A stretch of 64,000 nucleotides of DNA from positions 1,645,501 through 1,709,500 of the forward strand of contig JAIUCV010000117.1 in assembly GCA_026724425.1 (NCBI GenBank), given 5' to 3'. Within the stretch, counting starts at the first letter, position 1. Every line of letters starts with the position of its first letter. The notes beneath the pieces are model-generated. The model was given only the letters and a program-made list of their open reading frames with translations. It searched no databases and was not told where the DNA came from. Source of the stretch: Erythrophleum ivorense (taxonomy: Eukaryota > Streptophyta > Magnoliopsida > Fabales > Fabaceae). Both the position numbers and the translations under genes were made by a program. Positions 23,451-32,885 of the stretch are shown piece by piece.

Positions 23451-26400
23451 TCACTTCTTCAAGAGCACAGCACTGCATTGCGCCATGATCTTCGATGCTC
23501 TTGTGATTGCGTTTGTCATGTAAAAATTCTCGACCACGGTTTCGAACGGCGTTTTGCTCATCGTCTCCTTGCACTCTGGCTTCAACGAAGGTCCAAAAGC
23601 AGCTAGCTCTCGTTCATCTGTGTGGACTAGGTTCGGTGCGACGCTCTTGATTCTTGATCTAACACCTTCGATTGAGTTGTATGGAAGCTTCACACCTGAG
23701 ACCTCCGATAAAGCTCTCACAATCTTCCAATCATCTCTTGCATCACCAACGGTGGGAACAGCAGGAACAGTCTGTTGTGTAAACCCTTCTGTGTTCTCAT
23801 AGGTTCCTTCTTTCTCGGTGAAAGCCGATGCAGGGAGGATCACATTTGCACGGTAAACCGCTTTGTCTCCATGGTGTCCTTGGTAAACCACAAAGGCGTC
23901 TTTTGGAATCTTGTCAACATCTACATCGTCTGCTCCCATCAAGTAGACAAATTTCGCAGACTCAAGTGCTTTGGCTGAACGTTGAACGAGTCCAAGATCA
24001 AGAGCAGCCGCTTGAGCAGCGTACAGAAGGAGATAGTTGAGACCGTTCCAGTCTGGTCGAACGACATTGTTGGCTTGTGCGATGGATTCAACGGCAGAGA
24101 GGATAGCATCTTTATCCGTTCTGTTGAAAAGCCCTGCGCCAACAATGATAGCAGGGTTCTTGGCGTTCTTGAGAGCTGAGCAGAACGGATGACTTCCCGA
24201 AGCGATTTCTTTGAGGGTGTCAGGTCCGATCCCGAGGTGTTTGCAGTCGTAGTTGAAATCTGAAGGTGGGCCAATGTATGCAACTTTGGCATTCGATGCA
24301 CGGACTGTCTTGTAGATCCTAGCGTTCACCATTGCAGCTTCAACTCTAGGCTGGGTACCAACAAGGAGGAAAAGATCGGCGTTCTCAAGTCCGCTGATGC
24401 TAGTGTTCATTAGGTAGCTGGACCTAAGATCAGCATCAACACCAACAGCGTTTCCTTCGCACCAGACGTTTTCTGAGCCCATTCTGTTAACGAAGTCCTT
24501 CAACACCATCATGGATTCTGCGTCAGATAGCTGACCAGCTATTCCAACAATCTCATCTGACTTCACCTGATGAACGATATCACCCACAACAGCCAATGCA
24601 TCACGCCAGCTCACTGCCTTGAACCGTCCATCGGAATCTCGAATCATGGGGTCGCTCAGCCTTTGTCTTTTCAGGCCGTCGTAGCTGAATCGGGTTTTGT
24701 CAGATATCCATTCTTCGTTTATATCCTGAATAATGAAAATCAACAGGTTCAACATCCAGCACAATACTTTCATAATACTGTTTTTGCACAAGTTAATATA
24801 AGCATACCTCGTTAAGGCGTGGAGTGATACGCATCACCTCTGGTCCTCGACTATCAACACGGATGTTGGACCCAACAGCGTCACTAACATCAATGGTTTC
24901 TGTTCCTTTCAACTCCCAGTTTCTGGCTTTAAACGCAAAAGGCTTTGAGGTCAAGGCTCCCACAGGACAGATATCGATAACGTTTCCAGAGAGTTCACTG
25001 GTCATAAGCTTTTCAACATAAGTTCCGATTTCTTCTCCGCTACCACGACCTAGCATGCCAAGATCCTCAACCCCAGCAACTTCTGAAGCAAATCGCACAC
25101 ACCTACAAAGACATTATAGAAACATAACCTAATCAATATGATAGATTAAGTATCGGATTAACTAAACAATTACACTTAAAAGCTGACTGTTTTAGTAACC
25201 TTGTGCATTGGATACACCGAGTCATAACAGTCTTCACAAGAGGACCGAGGTTTTTATCAACGACAGATCTTTTCATCTCTGTGAAACGGCCTCTGTCAGA
25301 TCCAAAAGCCATAGACTGATCCTGAAGATCACACTCTCCTCCTTGGTCACAGATAGGGCAATCTAGAGGATGGTTCATCAACAGAAACTCCATCACTCCC
25401 TCTCTCGCCTTCTTTGCTATTGGTGTGTCAGTCTTAATCTTCATTCCTGTAAAAATTACTCTTAGAAGTCTACCATTACAGAACACGGAACACTATCGAA
25501 GAAGGAAATGATGCAATGAGTATTTCAAAACACCATATATTCACCCTTTCTCTATTCTTCAGCTGGCATACTTACTAAGGGAAAAACAAACCTCAACGCT
25601 GAACAGAAACTAATAAAGCTTATCGGAGAAACGCCTAACATTCAAAAACATTTCCATCTTTACTTGCAGATGAACAAAACTCCACACTTGGAAGAAGCTA
25701 AGCAACAGCTCAGGTTGAAATATGGAGAAGCAAGATCCCAAAAATAACAAAGCCTAAGGTAAACTTCACAACCCCTAAAGTTAATAAAGCTCTGGTTTTC
25801 ACAATCGTCATCATCATCATCATAGTAACACCAACAAAAAAAAAATTGGAAGAGAAATGCACATTTTCATTGAAGAAACTATCAAGAGCTCAGATCAAAA
25901 TGTGGATAAACAAGATAGATCCCAAAAATGACAACTTTTCAGGGAAACTAAACAACACCCTAAAATTAATTAAGCTCTCGTTATTTTTATCGTCATCATC
26001 ATCATAAAATCAAAGCAAACAAAACTGGAAGATAAAACAAAATGCAGCTGAAATTCTAAAATGCCGCAAGCTATCTGCAATTACTGAAGAACAAACAACA
26101 ATAGCACCAAATTCCCAATTTTTTTCAACCAATCAACGATCAAATCAATCCAAAAGCACGAAATTTTTGCCGGAACTAACCAGGAAGTGCAGGCATCGCA
26201 CACGACGCTACAGGCTTAGGAGATTTCTCGACCTCAACAAGACACATCCTGCAATTTCCAGCAATCGACAATCGAGAATGATAACAAAACCTCGGGATAT
26301 CAACTCCGGCGACCTCACAGGCCTGAAGAACAGTGAACCCTTTTGGGACTTTGACCGCGTAGCCATCAACGAAAACCTCGATCGCATCCTCAGGTTTCGA

Positions 26401-26604
26401 GAAATGCACTCTCGCTCCACCGATTGGGCTCCTCTGAGGGATAATCTGATTCGGCGGCTCAGGCTGAGAAGAAGCAGCAGCGGCTTCAGGAGATTGGAGC
26501 TCCGGCTTGGAAACGATTGTGCGGATGAAGAAATTGGAGTTTTGAGATTGGAGAAGACGAGAAGCTGGTCGAATCGTTCGAGAAGCTAAGATTCCTAAAC
26601 CCAT
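23451..26604 (-). CDS. EMB1467: NADH:ubiquinone oxidoreductase 75-kDa subunit (NDUFS1), mitochondrial complex I
   Basis: Four-exon gene: about 26604-26181, 25447-25200, 25102-24808 and 24725-23451. It encodes the largest electron-transfer subunit of complex I in the matrix arm. The N-terminus (MGLGILASRTIRPASRLLQS) is a mitochondrial targeting peptide. Cluster ligands are visible in order: CYHSRLSIAGNCRMC for the [2Fe-2S] N1b; HPLDCPICDQGGEC for N5, with its His ligand; CIQCTRCVRF plus ...CPVGAL for N4. A molybdopterin-oxidoreductase-like domain follows (VSWRDALAVV, GQLSDAESM, AFTEKEGTYENTEGF), which lacks molybdenum function in complex I. The frame is intact across all junctions. From memory it matches AT5G37510, an embryo-essential gene in A. 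thaliana. The head-to-head neighbour is the GeBP-like gene. Confidence 0.96.
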
Positions 26605-27057
26605 GGCGTTTGTTGGATCTGTTGTTGTATCCTCTTCCTCTTCCTCTTTCTCTTTGTTGTGTTAATTTCTCGATCTTGTTGTTTCTCTGTGAAGAAGCAT
26701 TTTGTTTGAGAGGAAGAGAGAGAGACACGAATGAGTGAGTTTTTGGGCTTTAATGGGCTTCTAAAATTGAAATTGGGCCATATATCTAATTCTTTTCTGT
26801 GATTTCCGAATGTGTTTAAGGGTATTTTAGTCATTCAAGAGATGAAGCTTACGCTTCCACGCTGCGTTTTAATACAAGTGACTCTTCTTCAGTTCTTCGT
26901 CTTCTTCCTCTCCATTTGCAGAAAAAAGAGGTTTTTCTTTTTTTTTTTTCTCTCACAAAACTTTGCCAAGTTTTGATCTTTGAAATCACCAAATCAGTGG
27001 TTGATTCCAGAGATTCTAACTCGGATAGCTTCGTCACCCGTCGCAGCACCAAATCTA
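26605..27057. promoter_or_regulatory. Bidirectional promoter region with three site II (TGGGCY) motifs
   Basis: The 453 bp between the divergent EMB1467 and GeBP starts. TGGGCT at 26744-26749, TGGGCT at 26754-26759 and TGGGCC at 26774-26779 lie about 140-175 bp upstream of the EMB1467 ATG. Clustered TGGGCY site II elements, bound by TCP factors, are established in plant promoters of mitochondrial respiratory and ribosomal genes. The cluster therefore fits EMB1467 regulation and could also influence the GeBP gene. Confidence 0.7.
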
Positions 27058-28543
27058 TGAAGAGGAAGCAAGACGATGACGACGATAACGACGGCGAAGA
27101 CATTTCCGGTACGGAGGCGGTGCTAAGGAGGAGAAATCAACTGATGAAGACGATGAACATGTTACCTTCTCATCCAACTCCAAAGATAGCATGGACTAAG
27201 AGCCACGAACTCGTCATTCTCAGGGTTTGTGATTTTTCTCTCTGCTTGCGTGTTCAAAAAAATCTCTACTTTTTGTTGTTGTTGTTTATAAAACATTGTT
27301 TTGTTTGTGTGGAAAAGGGTATATTGGACTATGAAGACGAAAGAGGAGTCAGATACGGATCTGATTGGGATGCGTTTTACGGCTATATGAAAGATTTGAT
27401 GAATGGTTTTTTCACGAAAAAACAGCTCAGTCACAAGGTGTTGAAGTTGAAGACGAGATTTAAAGTTAAAAAAGCAAGATCCAACGATGGTGAAGGACTT
27501 TCTTTTACTAACACCCATGACGAACAAGTTTTCAAATTTTCAAAGTTCGTTTGGGCTGAAAACGAAACAGATTGTGCTGATTCGAGTGAGAATATGCAGG
27601 AACAACAACAAAAGGTAGTGACTTTATGTTCATTCTGTTTCTTACCATAACATTATGTAAAACGTTATGAACTAATGCGTAAATGGTCGATCTTTAGGTT
27701 CTTGTTTCGACTAAGGATATCAACAACAGAACAGAATGTGCTGCTTCGAACGAGAATATGCGAGAAAATCATCCAAAGGTAGTGACTTTATGTTTGTTCT
27801 GTTTGTACCATAACATTATGTGAAATCTGATGTTTAAGTTATTAACTAAATGTGTAAGTGATCCATCTTTGGGTTCTTGTTTCGACTAAGGATATTAACA
27901 TCAAAACGGAACGTGCTTCTTCGAACGAGAATATGCAAGAAAATCAACCAAAGGTAGTGACTTTATGCTTGTTCTGTTTTTACCATAACAGTATGTATAA
28001 TGTGATGTGAAGTTATGAACTAATGCGTAAATGATCGATGTTTAGGTTATTGTTTCGACCAAGGGTATTAACAAGAAAACGGAATGTGCTTCTTCGAACA
28101 AGAATATGCAAGAACAACAACGAAAGGTAGTGACTTTTTGTTTGTTTTGCTCTGTTTCTCCCTTGTGTAAAAATGTGATTACAACTAACCTGTAAATGAA
28201 CGATTTTTAGGAGGCTCTTGTTTCGAATAAGGATGTGCCTTGTGCGGATCAAGAGAGGGGAAGTTACATAAGGATGGTGGGGAAAGAGAAGAGCTGTGAG
28301 GGAGATGGTGATGGTGAGGATGATGAGTTGTGTGTTCTGCAAGACATGCTTGAGGCGACATTGTTTCAGAGTTTAGGTAAGGTTCAACAGAAGTTGCTTT
28401 GTCAGAATTTGAAGAACCTTGCAGCTCAAACAAGAAAAGAGTTAACAGATGAATGTAAGGCATTGCTTGATGAGGAGATGAAACTGAGTATCAAGAAGCT
28501 GACTCTCTCTGCAAAGCTAGCAAACGCTGGAGTTTCTGCTTAG
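27058..28543 (+). CDS. GeBP/DUF573 family DNA-binding protein with amplified small exons
   Basis: Start chosen at 27058 (MKRKQDDDDDND); an upstream in-frame ATG at 26916 lies in leader-like pyrimidine-rich sequence. Inferred exons: 27058-27224, 27318-27614, 27698-27778, 27891-27953, 28046-28126 and 28211-28543. The DUF573 DNA-binding region is split over exons 1-2: PKIAWTKSHELVILR, then GILDYEDERGVRYGSDWDAF and KKQLSHKVLKLKTRFKV. Exons 3-5 are short duplicates encoding 27, 21 and 27 residues around a T/SENMQE-type core (CAASNENMREN, RASSNENMQEN, CASSNKNMQEQ). The end of exon 2 (CADSSENMQEQ) is the parent copy. The C-terminus (FQSLGKVQQKLLCQNLKNLA) resembles the Leu-rich family end. GeBP proteins are plant transcription regulators. 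The target is unknown. Confidence 0.82.
27580..28210 (+). repeat. Tandem exon-intron unit, about 170-bp period
   Basis: Four successive units share an exon core (TCGAACGAGAATATGC-like), the donor context AAAGGTAGTGACTTTATG, an ACCATAAC-containing intron and an acceptor before GTTCTTGTTTCGACTAAGG. Donors lie at 27615, 27779, 27954 and 28127. In the unit at 27873 the normal TTTAG acceptor has become TTTGGG. The next AG, at 27889-27890, keeps the same phase. Confidence 0.85.
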
Positions 28544-28974
28544 ATTCAAGAAGAAGAAGAAGAAAAATTTCTGCTTTAGGAATGAATGATTTTAAATGTG
28601 TTAGCTTTCTTCCAACGTACTTATGTTTTCATTGTTGTGTGTGTAAGTGTGTTAAGCCATCTTTTTGAGCAGATAATTAAGCGTACGTATTTGTTCATAA
28701 TGGAATTTTTGCATTAATGAAACCGGAGGTAAAAGAATTCATGAGCTTTATGAGATATATTGCTCTAGTCAGATTTCATCTTGGAAGTCAAATTTTCTTC
28801 ATATGTTAAAGCTTTTCCAATCATGCAGAACCCATTATGATATGTAGCCTGTAGCATGAAGTTATGGGGGAAACTAAAACCAACCATGATGAAAAAGTTT
28901 GACTTTTACGCTGCGTTTCGAAGAACCTAGCATAGGCTTGGGACTTCGGGTTTCGGTTCGGGTTTGGGTCGGAT

Positions 28975-30744
28975 TTTCGTCTCAAGATTTTCCAGTGTTG
29001 CAAAACGAAACGAAACCAGCTTACTGTATACATCTCTCAATCTTTTCATTCTCTGTTTCTGTGATGACACTCATGGTGGTGGTTGGTTTTAATTTCTTTG
29101 TGTTGATAGTTGTTGGAAAGTTTCGACGCATCTAGTAGACTTGCGTGCCGTTTAGAGAAAACAGCATGTATGCTCATTGTGACAAGAACAAAGTGTGACG
29201 TTTTCAATTCCATTTTGAAAAGAAAACGAACAAAATTAATTTCCACTGCCGGGGTTCGAACCCGGAACATTTTTGACTAGAGTGCAAGTTGTTTAACCGG
29301 TGTGCTACAGTGGAGCTTCTGTTAAATTAGAAACTAAAACATTATATAAACTATATATCTTTGTATATGGACAATTTGTAGGTTTCAAAAAACTTTCCCT
29401 TTTGAGTTTTCTTTTGAGGAACTGTAGATATATATCAGTTATGTGGAATTTGGACAGATAACATAACTAAAATAATTCTTGATTCAAATGAGAGAATATT
29501 TAATTTGGATAAGATCACTAATTACTATATATGTAAAGTGTGCTTCAAGATAGTTATTAGCTAACATTTTATTATGTTAATCTTATGTTTGCTTCTGCAG
29601 TTTAGAATCAATGTAATGGCGAAAGACAGAATATGGATCAAGGAGAAGAATAAACACAGATCGAAAACACTTTCAAATACATTTATAATGCTTTTTTCAA
29701 ATTATACGATACTTTTTAATTTGACGTCGTTTTAGAGAAGACCAAAAACATGGAGTCTCTACGATTTACTATAAAAATCATTTGAGCACAGTTTAACACT
29801 ATTAGATAGTTTACAAACGCGACATAGGCATGACCAAAATCAAATCATAATCGTATTTCGTAACCGGACTGTTTTGTAACCGTAACCGGACCGTAACCGT
29901 ATTAAACGATTAAAGACCGTAACCGTTAACCGTAAAATATTAAATAGTTCATACAATATTTGAATAGAGTTATCAATACATTTAGGAAAAAAAAAGTTTA
30001 TTGTATAGATCAAACTTGCATTTTTTTAGAGCATCTCCCGCCTTGAGTTGAGAACTTCTTTTGGGGTTCTCAAACATAAAAATATTGTTATTTTAACATA
30101 ATTTAATTTTAGAATTAAATTTTATATAAAAGAAAAGTATCTCAAGAGTTTTCATTTAAAAAATTTCTTCTCACTCCCTCTCTACATTTTTTTATTATTC
30201 TACATTTTTTAGCCATGACTCTCATGAGATATCCAAAGAAGATACTTTTAGTATTTCCATAGTAATAGCATCAAGATATGCCTCCAAACTTGCTCTAGAT
30301 GTACTACTATTGGTTGATTCTATTATCGCTGACTTATATACAATTGTTACTATTGTCTGTTAAAAAAATCAGCCATTTATCGTGTAAAATACAGGAGCAT
30401 GACTGCATGAGCTTCTCTACTATCCTAACCAATCAAACCTTTCCATGCAACTGTTAAAAGACAAAATGAGAAATATGTTAGAAACTCATGGTGTGAATGA
30501 ATCGCTTCGCAAGTTGCAACAATAGCAAAGCCACAAAGCTAAACGTAAACAATAACCTTTGGTATTTCAATTTTGAATGTAAAATCTGGTCTGTAGCAGA
30601 GGATTTTGATATTTTGCGTTGAACCATAATAGATCATTATGTGAAAAAGAATTGTCCTAAACATCCAATATGCATGCTTTAGTTTCACATTTATCAAAGT
30701 TTCAATATCAATATCAGCGCCTATGATTGGAGTGTGAAATTTGG
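28975..30744. repeat. Duplicated block, copy A
   Basis: Matches 37965-39964 almost base for base apart from small indels and one non-homologous interior stretch: 29825-29937 here, against 38799-39160 there. It carries a tRNA-like sequence at 29242-29314. The stretch private to this copy contains repeated GTAACCG motifs. No gene is recognised inside. Confidence 0.88.
29242..29314 (-). pseudogene. tRNA-like sequence, copy A (73 nt)
   Basis: On the minus strand it starts TCCACTG and ends CAGTGGA, a perfect 7-bp acceptor stem. Before the end sits a perfect T arm: CCGGG, loop TTCGAAC, CCCGG. Pol III box A-like TAGCACACCGG and box B GGTTCGAACC are present, and TTTT follows within about 15 nt. The total of 73 nt is tRNA length. 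The segment where the anticodon arm should be (TTGCACTCTAGTCAAAA) does not pair, and the D arm is weak. The acceptor and T arm resemble plant tRNA-Glu as I recall it. It is a tRNA-derived sequence, not a decoding tRNA. Confidence 0.75.
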
Positions 30745-30957
30745 CTTGTTTTGTCTTAGGGTCTTCTTGTTTACTGAAACTAAGCCTACTTTTGTATTTG
30801 TTCACAATGGGTTTTTGCATGATTGATACCGGAGGAAAAAGAATTAATTAGGTTTACGAGAAAAACGTAAAGCATGTATGTTGTTCGCATATTCGGGAAG
30901 AGCAATGTGTGACGTTCCTTTTCCCGAAAAACGAACAGAATTAGAACAAAAATATAT

Positions 30958-31032
30958 TCCACTGCCGGGATTCGAACCCGGCGGAACATTTCGAGCAAAG
31001 AGCCAGTTGTTTAACCGGTGTGCTACAGTGGA
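30958..31032 (-). pseudogene. tRNA-like sequence, copy B (75 nt)
   Basis: Same acceptor stem (TCCACTG with CAGTGGA) and T stem; the T loop is TTCGAAT. The middle differs strongly from copy A (CTGGCTCTTTGCTCG) and again does not form an anticodon stem. It retains box A and box B. Confidence 0.72.
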
Positions 31033-31098
31033 GCTTTTGTTAAGCTTGAACTATCGCTCTATATAAACTATATATCTTTGTATATGGACAATTTGCGG

Positions 31099-31603
31099 TA
31101 GCACTGTGCATTTCGGGTTTTGGGACGGGAATTGACGGGAACGGGACGGGAATGAGAAATTTGGGAAACCAAATATGCTACCCGAAGTATTCCCATATTA
31201 TAATGGGACGGGAAATAACGGGAATGGGAAGGGAACGGGAAATTCGGGAATAAAATATTAATACCCGAAATCTTAATAAATCGGAAAAAATATAGATATT
31301 TCGGGAAATTATGGGAAAATTCGGGAAAATACGGGAACTTACGGAAAAATTTAGAAAATTATGAGAAAATTTGGGAAAATATGGGAAAAATCGGGATATT
31401 TAAGTAAAATATATCTAATTTTCAATTTTTTATTTTTTAAACGGGAAAATCGGGAAATCCCGTACCCTTCCCGAACCCTTCCCTTACCCGTTTGAATAAA
31501 AGAAATGTTCCCAAACGGGAAATTACAAATTCTCATTCCCGAAAAGTTTGGGAAATTTTAAACGGTAAGGGTGGGAACGGGATTCCCGAAATGCACAGGG
31601 CTA
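31099..31603. mobile_element. hAT-type MITE rich in CGGGA repeats
   Basis: A 505-bp element with ends TAGCACTGTGCATTTCGGG and the complement of TAGCCCTGTGCATTTCGGG. It is flanked by 8-bp near-direct repeats ATTTGCGG (31091-31098) and ATTTGCAG (31604-31611). Copies A and C carry the uninterrupted site GGACAATTTGTAGGTTTC, confirming insertion there. The interior is made of degenerate GGGAA/ACGGGAA units. No gene. Confidence 0.85.
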
Positions 31604-31724
31604 ATTTGCAGGTTTCAAAACTTTCACTTTTGAGTTTTCTTCTAAGGAACTGTAGATATCAGTTCTCTGGAATTTGGACAGATAATAAATCTTGATTCAA
31701 ATGAGAGATTATTAAATTTAGATA

Positions 31725-31818
31725 TCAGTTTATGACCGATTTCCAACCAATACAAATTTCCGACGAACAATTTTTGACGGATTTTAGGTGGTCGGAATTC
31801 AGCTATTTTCTTGTAGTG
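31725..31818. mobile_element. CACTA (En/Spm-type) terminal fragment
   Basis: Read on the minus strand the block begins CACTACAAGAAAATAGCTGA at 31818, the canonical terminus of plant CACTA elements, followed by subterminal sequence. Only one end is visible, so this is a remnant or a very short derivative. It splits a tRNA-like copy: the flank 31819-31845 is the 5' part of such a sequence. Confidence 0.7.
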
Positions 31819-31846
31819 TTTAACCGGTGTGCTACCGTGGAGCTTC
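31819..31846 (-). pseudogene. tRNA-like fragment cut by CACTA remnant
   Basis: Contains TTTAACCGGTGTGCTAC followed by CGTGGAGCT, the 5' portion of the tRNA-like family including box A. The T arm is missing. Confidence 0.55.
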
Positions 31847-31939
31847 TGCTAATATCCCACTTTAAACCTATATATAGCAAATGTGTATTTTCTGTATATA
31901 CAACGAACGATGATCTAAATAACTAATTTCTCCAACATC

Positions 31940-31970
<31 letters not shown>

Positions 31971-32199
31971 TAAAGAAAATATAATATTGAATATAGATTC
32001 AAGTGTTCTTTTGACTAACCTTCCTCTTTTTCAATTATGTTATTTAAAGGAAAGTTTAACCAAAAATGAACTGATTTGGGAAAGGAATTATGAGCTTTAC
32101 TAGAAAGCGCTCTCGAAGATGGGATGTATAGCCTGTAGCCAATGCACCTGTTCAAGAGGTGGCCATGTGCTACCTCGACATGCAACCGGTTGTGCGCGT

Positions 32200-32494
32200 T
32201 GCTCCAACCAAGTGATATATGGTCGTTCAATTCAGGCAACAAGACATGGGAACAAATGTGTTCCATAGATCTTGACGCAACTTGTTTGTGGTTTGATATC
32301 CAACACTAGTATGCGCTCTCTTGCCCCTAGCTCTTCTGAATAGGAAGAAGAAGAAGTTGCTGTTCCGTGATTATGTGTCACATCGAGCGCTGATGACATA
32401 TGATCTCAAAACCAAATCATATGGTACTGTTTTCTCTGCTAGATCCATCGGACATCCTGTTAATTATTTCCCGAGTTTGTTCTCTGTTTTATAG
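32200..32494 (+). pseudogene. F-box associated protein, C-terminal remnant
   Basis: Two stretches read as the C-terminal region of the large plant F-box family. The first is SDIWSFNSGNKTWEQMCSID followed by LDATCLWFDIQ, ending in a stop. The second is LLFRDYVSHRALMTYDLKTK followed by SYGTVFSARS, ending at 32494. The pieces are in different frames and the F-box itself is absent. It is a decayed gene tail. Confidence 0.65.
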
Positions 32495-32605
32495 ATTTGA
32501 TTATTGTTAAGTGCGTAATGTAATCTTTTCTTCTTCCATCAACTGTTTGCTTATCCAAATTTGCAATTCGACAAGACAGTGTTACGGTCCAAAGTCTATT
32601 GTTTC

Positions 32606-32851
32606 TGTTGGTTATGGATCAAAGCTCATAGAATAAAATGTCTGAATACTTGCCTTGTATTAGACTGAAAAGAAAATGGCCTTAAAAGGACCTTACAGAA
32701 ACAGAGTGCTCCTAAATAAGCTCTAACCGAAACAAACTTATCGTGTCCTACAAATCAGGATCACGACTTATTGAATTTGAAACTTTCAAACTTAGCTAAG
32801 GAAACATAAAGCAACGTTAAAGAGACATAAAACAAAGTCTTTATTCCTTCA
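32606..32851 (-). repeat. Copia 3' LTR
   Basis: 246 bp, TG...CA bounded, 245/246 identical by eye to the other LTR. Confidence 0.95.
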
Positions 32852-32885
32852 AATCTTCCCCTAAACTGGAACGTCTCCTTCCAGT

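Larger units (their letters stand above)
30785..32110. repeat. Duplicated block, diverged copy B, with insertions
   Basis: Diverged relative of copy A. It shares the GTATTTGTTCA start, the tRNA-like sequence, the ATATATCTTTGTATATGGAC stretch and the TTTTGAGTTTTCTTCT region. It is interrupted by a hAT-type MITE and a CACTA end. The last part (32030-32110) is the uninterrupted paralogue of the Helitron insertion site. Confidence 0.7.

Noticed and set aside
31940..31965. TA dinucleotide repeat
   Set aside because: Ordinary microsatellite, common in plant intergenic DNA.
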